NCBI RefSeq assembly: GCF_022965805.1
Contig: NC_133103.1
Location: 34,443,281-34,507,280 of the forward strand
DNA length: 64,000 nt
Direction: 5' to 3'
Source: Primulina eburnea
Lineage: Eukaryota; Streptophyta; Magnoliopsida; Lamiales; Gesneriaceae
In this document: positions 54,853 to 64,000 of the stretch, piece by piece
Layout: the number at the start of each line of letters is the position of its first letter
Position numbering within the stretch: position 1 is the first letter of the stretch
Notes under the pieces: model-generated
The model's input: the letters and a program-made list of their open reading frames with translations, nothing else
Database searches by the model: none
Told to the model about the DNA's origin: nothing
Program-made: the position numbers and the translations under genes

Positions 54853-56874
54853 TGTCACACCCTTAGTCTATACTTAGCATAATTACCATAATCAAAATAG
54901 GATTTGAATGATATAACTATATTATGAATCAAATCAACAAGGGGCATCACTTTGACGGTTTGTGAAAATTTTGGCATGATGTCCCTATATTTTGTATACA
55001 CCAAAACTCAAGCAATACTATTCATACACATTTATAAACATATTCTCATATACCAACATACTTTGTATCATCATACATAACATGGAACTTGTTTCAAACC
55101 CTCATATAAAATTTACTACAATACATATGCGGAAGCTATACAATAAGAAGTCCCGGTTCTTGTCGAGGTAGGGCACGTCACTAGCATCCATTGGCGAACC
55201 GGCATCCTAGGCATCTTCACTACCAGATCCTGTAGCACATGAGCTACGTGAGTTTATAAAACTCAATAAGTTGGCACTTGTACGTATCAATATGCTTCGA
55301 AAGAACATACATATCAAGTCGTGATCAATAATGAATCTTAAAAACATGTCATACCGTAGCATATATTCAATGTTCATTTTGTACTTGAGCCTCATTAGTT
55401 GACCAGTACTACTGTGCTTGCTTTATTATATAGCTACTACTGTGTTGGACGTCAGGGAGCAACCTTTGGCAACCCCACGCCTCATGAACATATATTGGCC
55501 AATAGCTTTGGTGGACTTAAAACCACCCATGATGTCAACAAGCTCTATATCATGTAAAAATCAGTCATTTTCCTTTCATGTTCATGTTCTTGTTCTTGAC
55601 ATAGCACCCATCTTCAATATTCATGAGTTCCTTACATATTTAATACATAACAATGGAATATGGTGCTATGTTTCAACAATAAATATACTAACAATGTACA
55701 TATATCAATAATCAATGAGAATCATTTGAAATCATAATATTACTCATGTATTACTTCAAGAACATGCCAACTTACAGTCCAAGCTTAAGAACACTGGTTT
55801 GAGACGGTCTTTCACGCTCCTATACTGTCAAATATACCAATAATTCAGTCACTATTGTATAAACTAGCTGAAAATCACTCCTATACATGTAGGATAACTA
55901 AAAAGGAAGAAAACTTACACCTATATGATGTTCTTGAGGTAGAGTACTAAGATCTATCTTCAAAATGATGAAGGAAATGAAGAAAGAGGGCTTTGGAGGA
56001 AGATTGTAAGTTTTTCTTTCGTGCCTTGCTGTGAAGGAAAGGGGAAAGAACTGATACAATGGCTCAAAATTTCGAAACTTATCCTATTTTATACTGGGCG
56101 GCGCTCGGGCGGTAGTTTTCTACCGCTCGAGCGCGGAATGTTCTGTCCAAAACGTAAAATTTTGGTGCACTGGCGCTCGGGCGGTCATTTATTACCGCTC
56201 GGGCGCCACACTCTCGGGAAAAATACTGAACTTGCAATGTACCGGCGCTCGGGCGGTAAAATCTTACCGCTCGGGTGCCACCTGTTCTGCCTCTGCGCAC
56301 TACTTCGTCAAAGATTGCTCCGGCAACGTCTCTTCCGTTCATAATTTGGAAAAATGGTAAACTAGACAATTGTAGCCCTATGTCTTGGCTTGAATCTCCC
56401 ACTCGTTTCAGGTCATTTGGAGGTCTGAGTAAAACGTTATGCCAATTCTCCTAACATGTGTCAGTGAAGGAATGACGGTATACACGACACACTTCGGGGC
56501 GCTTTTGGCTTGTCCTCCACAATGATTTGGGCAAAACCCAAAACGTGAAAGTTGTAGCATTATGTCTTAGCTTTCTAATGGTTATGGCCTCACACAATTT
56601 GGATCACTATTCAAATCATTATGCTAAAACCCGTAAAAACTACCATATCTACATCTCATTTCCTACCAACTTCATAACACTATTTCTATGTACACATCTT
56701 ACCATCACTATTCTGACATTTATTCATTCTCAATGCACCATAAACAATATAAAAGTCATGTTCAATCTCAATATTGATACTTCAATCATCACGTGAAATC
56801 TAATAAGGTAATTAACTACAAAATAAACAACATAAACGTGTTATAATCATTTGTACGAGTAACCGGGCATTACA
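54853..56874 (-). repeat. 5' LTR of E5
   Basis: 2022 bp. Hairpin array at 56100-56279 with a 2-bp longer loop in the third pair and one altered arm (GGTGCC). Followed by the TSD ATTAC. Confidence 0.95.
56100..56279 (-). promoter_or_regulatory. Hairpin array (E5 5' LTR)
   Basis: Counterpart of 49441-49619 in the LTR that drives E5. The third pair reads GGCGCTCGGGCGGTAAAATCTTACCGCTCG-type, with its palindrome extended into the loop (TAAAATCTTA). Confidence 0.6.
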
Positions 56875-56880
56875 ATTACA

Positions 56881-56896
56881 TTTCTCCCCCCCTAAG
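56881..56896 (-). other. Polypurine tract of E4
   Basis: The minus strand reads CTTAGGGGGGGAGAAA, next to the E4 LTR terminus separated from its LTR by the E5 insertion. Confidence 0.8.
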
Positions 56897-56978
56897 ATAC
56901 GATTTCGTCCTCGAAATCACAAGCATTTCATTCGTATCAACAAGGAGTATATATACAAAACTGTATAAGAATTTTACA

Positions 56979-59900
56979 TCATCGAAACAACTCTGGGAAT
57001 TCTTGTCTCATATCTGATTCAGTTTCCCAAGTTGCTTCTTCTACACCATGACGAGTCCATTGCACTTTCACAAGTGGAATTATCTTTGTTCTGAGCTGTT
57101 TTTCCTTACGATCAATGATCTGAATCGGTTTTTCAACATAGCTCAATGTCTCATCCAGCTTGGCCTCGTCTGGTTGTATAGCATGTGAAGCATCAGGAAG
57201 GTACTTCCTCAATAATGATATATGAAAGACATCATGTATCCCGGATAATGAAGGCGGTAAGGCGAGTTGATAAGCACGATCTCCTATTTTCTCGAGAATC
57301 TCATAAGGCCCAATGTATCTTGGAGACAGTTTTCCTTTCTTGCCAAACCTGACAACTCCTCTGAAAGGTGAAATCTTCAAAAATACTCGGTCTCCTACGT
57401 CAAATACCAATGGTCTACGTCGAACATTGGCATATTTCGCCTGTCTGTCTTGTGCTGCCTTCATTTTCTTTCTAATTAGCTTCACTTTTTCTGTCATATC
57501 TCTGATCATATCTGGTCCAGTTTCAGGAACTTCAGAGATATCATCCCAATAGAGAGGGGATCTACACTTCTTTCCGTACAACGCTTCAAAAGGAGCCATC
57601 TCAATACTCGTTTTATAGCTGTTGTTGTACGAAAACTCACAAAGAGGCACTGCATCTTGCCAATTAGTGCTAAAATCTAGCACTACTGCTCTCAGCATAT
57701 CTTCCAATGTCTGGATAGTCCGTTCTGACTGTCCGTCGGTCTGTGGATGATATGCGGTACTCAGATGTAACTTCGTACCGAGAGCCTGCTGCAAACTCTG
57801 CCAGAAGTGCGAAGTAAATCGAGGATCACGATCTGATACAATCGACTTCGGCACTCCATGCAACCTGACCACTTCTCTGACATAGATCTCTGCCATCTGG
57901 TCAAATCTGTACGTCATCTTGTACGGAATAAAACATGCGGATTTGGTCAATCTGTCAATCACGACCCAAATCGCATCACAACCTTTGGAGGAACGCGGCA
58001 ATTGCGTCACAAAATCCATGGAAATATGATCCCATTTCCATTCAGGAATGGACAAACTCTGTAATAATCCTCCGGGTTTCTTTCTTTCTGCTTTCACCTG
58101 TTGGCAATTCAGACATTTGGAAACAAATTCGGCAATGTCAGTCTTCATTTGTTTCCACCAGAACTGTCTTTTCAAGTCGTTATAAATCTTTCTGCCACCA
58201 GGATGAATACTGAATCGACTGTTGTGCGCTTCTGACAGTATCTGTCGTCTCAAATCTGAAACATTCGGCACAACCAGACGATTATTCACATACAAAACGT
58301 TATCACGTACCTGATACTCTGATCGATGTCCTGCTCTAACCATCGATACTGATTTCTGTACATTCTGATCACTTTGCTGAGCTGTCTTAATTCTCCCAAT
58401 CAGCTCTTGTTCTACTTGCACCGTATAAAGTCTTAACGGTCTATAATCTGTTTCAAATTCTAATCCAGACAAACAGCAGTCTTCGATCAAATTTGAAACA
58501 CCAATCGTCGATAAGGATAAGGAACATACCTTTCGACTTAATGCATCTGCTGCTGCATTAGACTTTCCTAGATAGTATTTGATTTCACAATCAAAATCTT
58601 TAAGCAAATCAAGCCATCTTCGCTGTCTCATATTCAATTCAGATTGTGAAAACAGATATTTCAAACTCTTACGATCAGAATATATCTCAAACTTTTCACC
58701 ATAAAGATAGTGTCGCCATATCTTTAATGCAAAGACAATGGCTGTCAATTCAAGATCATGAATTGGATAGCGAGTCTCATGTGGTTTAAGCTGTCTTGAG
58801 GCATAAGCGATAACATGCCCTCGTTGCATCAACACACATCCCAACCCTCTATGAGAAGCGTCGCAATAAACCACAAAATCACCAGTACCGGATGGAATAG
58901 TCAACACCGGTGCACTGGTCAACCGCTTCTTCAACTCCAGAAAACTGGTCTCACATTCTTTAGACCAAACAAATGGAGCATTCTTCTGAGTCAGCTGAGT
59001 AATTGGTTTAGCTATACTCGAGAAATCTTTAATGAATCGACGGTAATATCCCGCTAAACCCATAAAACTGCGAATTTCAGGCACTGACGTCGGTCTTGGC
59101 CAAGAAATCACGGCTTCCACTTTACTGGGATCAACTGATATACCATCACCAGATATAATATGACCCAGAAATACTACCTGTCTTAGCCAAAACTCACATT
59201 TCGACAGTTTAGCATATAACTTCTCAGCTCTTAAAATTCGCAACACAGTTCTTAGATGCTCAGCATGCTCACTCATATTCTTTGAATAAATCAAAATATC
59301 ATAGATGAAAATAATCACAAAATCATCGAGATATTTCTGGAAGATACGGTTCAACAATCCCATGAATACAGCTGGAGCATTCGTCAGACCAAACGGCATG
59401 ACAATAAATTCATAGTGTCCATACCTGGTTCTGAATGCTGTCTTTGAGATATCAGAATCTCTGACTCTCAGCTGATGATATCCCGATCTCAAATCGATCT
59501 TGGAATATACTGAAGAACCCTGCAACTGATCGAATAAATCATCTATACGAGGCAAAGGATATTTATTCTTTACCGTTGCCTTCTTCAGTTGTCGATAGTC
59601 GATGCAGAGTCTCATCGAACCATCTTTCTTCCTTACAAACAATACTGGAGCACCCCAAGGAGACACACTCGGTCTGATGTACCCCTTGGCCAGTAAATCT
59701 TCCAGCTGATCCTTCAATTCTTTCAGTTCAACTGGTGCCATTCTGTACGGAGCTCTAGAAATCGGTACTGTACCTGGCCTCAGTTCGATGCTGAAGTCTA
59801 TCTCTCTAACTGGAGGTAATCCTAGGATCTCATCTGGGAAGACGTCAGAAAACTCACGTACCACTGGCACATCTGCCAATGCTGGACTCGACTTCAGTAA

Positions 59901-61460
59901 ATCTACTGAATATACAAGGAATCCTTCTGCTCCTTTCTGTAACAATCGAGTCATAGATACTACGGATATTAAAGGAATTCTCGATCTAGAACCCTTACCG
60001 TAAAATTCTCACTCTTCAGCCATATCTGGTCTGAATCTCACTATCTTGTGGAAACAATCAACTGTCGCTCTGTACTTGGTCAGCATATCAATACCGATAA
60101 TACAGTCAAAATCTGACAATCCAAGTACGATGCAATCTAACTCAATCTCATGCCCGTCATACTGTAGTACACAACGCTTAACAGAATTTACAGATATCAA
60201 TCATATCCCCAAAGGCGAAGATACCGACACTACAGTAGCTAACGACTCTACAGGCAATGCATGACTCAATGCAAATCGTTCAGAAATAAATGTGTGTGAA
60301 GCACCGGTATCAACTAATACGTAAGCAGGATAACCACACAAAGAACAGTTACCTGCCACAACGTCATCTGGTGCTTCCTGGGCCTGCTCCTCTGTCAAAG
60401 CGAAGACTCTAGCCTGCTGTCTCGGAGGCTGACCAACTGTCTGGCTTCCTCCTGGCCTCTGCTGTGACTGAGCTGGCGCTGGCTGAAATGTATGAACAGC
60501 AGCTGGTCGTCTCTCCGTCGGTGCTGCTGATCCAGATGACTCGGCCCCCTGCGATCTTTGGGAACCTCTCTGGGGACACACTTTAGCAAAGTGCCCCGGC
60601 TGTTTACAAACATTGCAACTACCAGTCACTCCCTGGCATTGCTTAGTTGCATGTCTTCCTCTGCAAGTCTTGCAATAAACTCCAGTGTAACTCTGGCTCA
60701 GTCTGGAACCACCGGAGCTGGAAGAACTACTGCCCGATTTCTTGAATTGCTTTCCCCTGGCTTTCAAAAATTCTTTCTTTCCTCCACTACTGCTGCCACT
60801 CTCAAATCTGGGAGGTGGTTGCTGTGGTCTCGGTGCTGGAGGCACAAATGAAGCTCCTTTCTGTCTCATCAGACCGGCTTCTGCTCCCTTGGCTCAGTTC
60901 AGGGCATCAGTAAAATTATCTGGTCGCCCTGTGTTCACCAATGTGAAAATGTCGGGGTTCAGGCCATTAATGAACTGGTCAGCAGTAGCTTCTTCGCTGT
61001 CAGCCACATGTGGAGCAAATTTCAGCAAGGAGGAGAACTTTGACACGTATTCTTCTATGTTCATCTGTCCTTGCTTGAGATTGGCAAACTCCGCCCCCTT
61101 ATCCTTCCGGTACGACACTGGAAAGAATCATTGATAAAATTCAGTTCTAAATATATTCCAGGTAATATTCGTACCTCTATGCTCCATGGCTCTCTTCCTC
61201 GTAATCCACCAGTCCTTGGCAACGTCGCGTAACTGGTGTCCAACTAATTTCACCCTCTTCTCATCCGTATACTCCAAGGATTCGAACAACATCTCTATAT
61301 CATCGAGCCAACTCTCGCACTCTACAGCGTTCTCTGTGCCTTTCAAGGTCGGCGGATGAAATGACTGAAAACGTTTCAATAACGTTTCCATTGGAGTCGG
61401 TGTGACATCCATTGGAGTATTTGATGTACTTCCCTGTTCTGGTACTCGTCTCGGAGGCAT
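56979..61460 (-). pseudogene. gag-pol: Gag-pol of E4, four stops and mutated RT
   Basis: One frame from ATG 61460 (MPPRRVPEQG) to 56979, about 1493 codons, with in-frame stops at 61128-61130, 60894-60896, 60201-60203 and 60009-60011. Parts: gag, knuckles (CKTCRGRHATKQC and CNVCKQPGHFAKVC), protease [13 protein letters not shown], RNase H ([10 protein letters not shown]), integrase ([32 protein letters not shown]) and a chromodomain-like end ([16 protein letters not shown]). The RT catalytic box reads [11 protein letters not shown]: the first catalytic Asp is Tyr (codon 59301-59303), which should abolish activity. The stops resemble C-to-T decay of CGA codons in at least one case. Confidence 0.92.
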
Positions 61461-61703
61461 ATCTAATAATCAAATAGATTAGTAACAGATACAACAATTC
61501 TGTTTCAATCCTCCTCTGATCATCTTACTGCTGGTCTAGAATCAGTACTGATCCAATCTCAATAAAACATATTACTATATCAAATCAGATAAACAAGTAA
61601 CATGTAATAAAGCAGTAAGACATGCTAGCATTCAAAAGCAGGAAAGAAAACCTCAATCTACCCCGCTCACTAGCCTCTTCTATCTCAATCTAAAGGATCC
61701 ATC

Positions 61704-61715
61704 GCTCTGATACCA
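61704..61715 (-). other. Primer-binding site of E4
   Basis: The minus strand reads TGGTATCAGAGC, five bases from the LTR edge at 61721. Confidence 0.85.
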
Positions 61716-61720
61716 CCTGT

Positions 61721-63271
61721 TGTGGGGACCCGGACGCTAATCATGTTCTTAATCGTCATTGGGACTAAATCAATTATAATAAACAGGGTCTAATTTTTTT
61801 TTTTAAATGCGGAAGGTAATGGAATCAAACTACTATACATATCAGTATAAAATTATCACTCTGATAAAATATACAATCATACATGCTCAGGTTCAACAAC
61901 TACAATCAAGTGTTTAAACCATAGCTCTAGTCCAAGTCCGGTATCACCACTCTAATCTCAGTCTGTCTTCATCTCTGTGACCCTGTACCTGTCCCACCTG
62001 TTGTCATGCACACATACAAACAAGACAACAGCCGGATAACTCCGGTGAGATATAAATATCCCATTATAAACAATGTATTAAATGCAATCATAAACAAACA
62101 TCGAAGCATGTATCTAATCTGACTACATGAATCAATGACTCGTGATCTACTCTTATCTTATCTCAAATCTAGGGATCCCAATCTAATTTAGACTTTGGTA
62201 TGCTGTATCGAGTGTGTCTGAGATAGACGTCGATCTACATCTGAAGCTCGTCGATACACCGTAAGTCTAGAGTCTTATCGGTTCTGAGAAAGACTCGGCG
62301 GTTATGCCCTATCTAGGATGTCTGCCCTAGACTCGGACTCTGACTCTGTTCTAAGTCAATACAATAACATATCAATCTGATAATCTGCAAATATCAATGC
62401 AATAAAATAAAGTATGTGATTTAGGGAAACTCAAGTCAAACCTAACTCGAGTTGTGCAATCCCGAATCAACATTTATTTATATCTTTCTTGCTGTCTTTC
62501 TGAATCTGTCGAAGTCTTGAATACAAGGTCTGTCAATTCTCAATCTGGCAATGACATATCAATATATTCTGTATCAATATTCTAATCAAATCACAACATC
62601 TCTGTTTTGTCAAATTCTGACGGTACAACCGTATAATCTTGCGATACCGGCGATACCAAACCAGTATATACCAGTTCTAATAATTTATAATCAATCCTTG
62701 TACAAATCTGATATCACATCTCATTCAATTTCATTCTGGAAATCATAACAATTTCATATTCAGTCCGTTTCTTAATCTGACTTCGATTCTACGCTGTCTA
62801 ACATGTCAAGAACAACATATATGACGTGTACTCAATTCTAACAACATCATAATTTCACAACATGTTAAAATGTAGTAAAACTTACGTCCAGTTGTAGCCT
62901 ACGTTGATAGGAATACGGTACCGAAGTCGGATTTAAAATCTAACGGACGGATTGAAATAAAAAGGCGTAAGGATTTTTCTTGAATTCCCTCAGACTCTTT
63001 TCCTCATTTCTGAAGAATTTCGTTGCTTGTATATACATATATATATTCAGACTTGCATGAAAACGAAACGTGTCACTTTTCCTTAACATTCCGCCGGCGC
63101 TCGAGCGGTAATAATGTACCGCTCGGGCACGGCCTTCTCTGCCCAAGCACTCTCGATTATAACCCTTGGCGCTCGGGCGGTCAAAAACTACCGCCCGGGC
63201 GCCAACTCTTCTGCCCGAGATGTTTATTTTACAGCAACATTGGCGCTCGGGCGGTCGATCTTTACCGCTCG
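61721..63271 (-). repeat. 5' LTR of E4, cut at the array
   Basis: Complete at its inner edge (TGTGGGGACC on the + strand) and cut at 63271 inside the third hairpin pair of the array (63096-63271). It has a roughly 20-bp deletion near 62090 relative to the left copy. Confidence 0.88.
63096..63271 (-). promoter_or_regulatory. Hairpin array of the E4 5' LTR, interrupted
   Basis: Same three-pair layout as 47881-48062; the last right arm stops after ACCGCTCG where a new LTR begins. Confidence 0.58.
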
Positions 63272-64000
63272 TGTGACACCCTGACCCGTAACGATAGAAA
63301 TAATACGCAGCGGAAATAAATTTTATTTTTTTTCTTTAAAATATGGAAGGAGTTTCAAAATACATTTCATAAAAATGTTTACAAAATAAATACATGATCA
63401 TTCAAATGATATACAAAATACAAAATAATCATTCTTATGATCATGTCCCAAAATATTTGCAAAATAATCTTCCTTCCAACGGTGTATGCATATGACCCCC
63501 ATCCACAGTCAACGTCCCGGGCCTCCACTCTGATCTGCATCACATGAAAATAACTGAAATGAGAATAAATCTCAGCAAGTGGAACTCTACATAGCAATGA
63601 TACAATATACTCTGTAAAACATGACTTTGAAATAATAAATACCATCAACTCTGAAACATGAATACTGTAGCAATAACTGTAGCAATAGCAATAGCAATAG
63701 ATAGCAATACGATGGTATTCTCTTTTCTCTGGTTGGATTGATATCAATAGTATCTCTGTCTGTGGTTGCAAATATCCCATCGATATAAATCGATAACTGT
63801 GAGGGATAAAAGCCTATGGTCGATGATCATCTAATTGCATGCAATGCTCTGACTATGATTAATCAATCCAATAAAACATTTGAACTCTGAATATCTTTTA
63901 AAGCCGTCGTTTCGCAATCTCTATCTTTTCTCTTGTATTCCTTTTTTAACAATAGTGAGATATACAATGCCTCCAATAGATAATCAATGAAATCAATACA
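63272..64000 (-). repeat. Partial LTR of another retrotransposon
   Basis: Begins TGTGACACCCTGACCCGTAA, typical of a gypsy LTR terminus and similar to the E5 end TGTCACACCC, and therefore probably in the same (minus) orientation. It continues past the window, so neither the far end nor a TSD can be checked. No gene is visible; a short TAGCAA microsatellite lies at about 63668-63706. Confidence 0.65.

Larger units (their letters stand above)
48194..56874 (-). mobile_element. Tekay-type Ty3/gypsy element E5, complete
   Basis: 8681 bp, LTRs of 2020 and 2022 bp with about 14 differences by hand (roughly 99.3%). TSD ATTAC (48189-48193 and 56875-56879). One uninterrupted gag-pol frame with all catalytic motifs. 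The likely original start codon is ATT, the main visible defect. It sits precisely at the terminus of the E4 3' LTR. Confidence 0.95.
46604..63271 (-). mobile_element. Ty3/gypsy (Tekay-type) element E4, interrupted
   Basis: Minus-strand element: 3' LTR 46604-48193 (plus one base at 56880), internal region 56881-61720, 5' LTR 61721-63271. Element E5 (48194-56874) is inserted at the inner edge of the 3' LTR. The left LTR has lost its outermost 119 bp in the filler deletion, and the right LTR is cut by another insertion at 63272. Gag-pol has four stops and a mutated RT active site, so it is dead. Confidence 0.9.

Noticed and set aside
63668..63706. TAGCAA microsatellite
   Set aside because: Too short to be a notable repeat.

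Overview
The window is a piece of a nuclear plant genome, almost certainly a eudicot. It is AT-rich and holds stacked LTR retrotransposons with plant-type lineages: chromodomain Ty3/gypsy elements of the Tekay type, an Athila-type element with a tRNA-Asp-like primer site, and a Ty1/copia element. No rRNA, tRNA or clearly intact single-copy host gene is seen. The only host-like sequence is a decayed, probably spliced DUF1985-like fragment on the minus strand at the left edge (1-905). All element boundaries, target-site duplications (TSDs) and LTR differences below were read by eye; percentages are hand estimates.

Layout. 2394-5511: gypsy element B (+ strand), one LTR, primer site and gag; pol is missing. 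5512-5644: LTR-like scrap. 5645-36080: old degenerate gypsy element E3 (+). Its 5' LTR is split by two young insertions: Tekay element A (6451-15307, minus strand, TSD GTATG) and an Athila element (15595-25850, + strand, TSD ATTAA). Its 3' LTR is split by a non-autonomous element (31067-35445, TSD CCTAG) whose right end is an inverted LTR. 36081-36455: a second copy of the E3 leader and gag start, fused to a 364-bp tandem repeat of an integrase fragment (36456-37435). 37436-46589: degenerate Ty1/copia element (minus). 46604-63271: gypsy element E4 (minus, same family as B), split at its LTR terminus by gypsy element E5 (48194-56874, minus, TSD ATTAC), whose gag-pol frame has no stops. 63272-64000: start of another LTR that runs off the window.

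The most unusual object is the Athila element. Its LTRs are almost identical (1570 bp each). Gag, protease, RT and RNase H form one open frame, but the integrase is gone. In the place where Athila elements carry an env-like gene there are two intact foreign ORFs. One (21628-22173) has a basic/cysteine motif resembling the nucleic-acid-binding proteins of carlaviruses. The other (22385-23023) is an intron-free LONELY GUY (LOG)-type cytokinin-activating enzyme with its catalytic motifs. A retrotransposon carrying a virus-like RNA-binding protein together with a hormone-activating enzyme is the best candidate here for an undescribed system.

A second theme concerns LTR architecture. Six LTR types in the window each carry an array of CpG-rich dyad motifs just upstream of the likely TATA box. 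There are three motif classes: GACCGCACCCGCGGTC, GCGCATATGCGC, and the hairpin GGCGCTCGGGCGGT...ACCGCTCGGGCGCC. B and E4 have homologous LTR sequence on both sides of the array but different motif classes, so the arrays look like exchangeable promoter modules.
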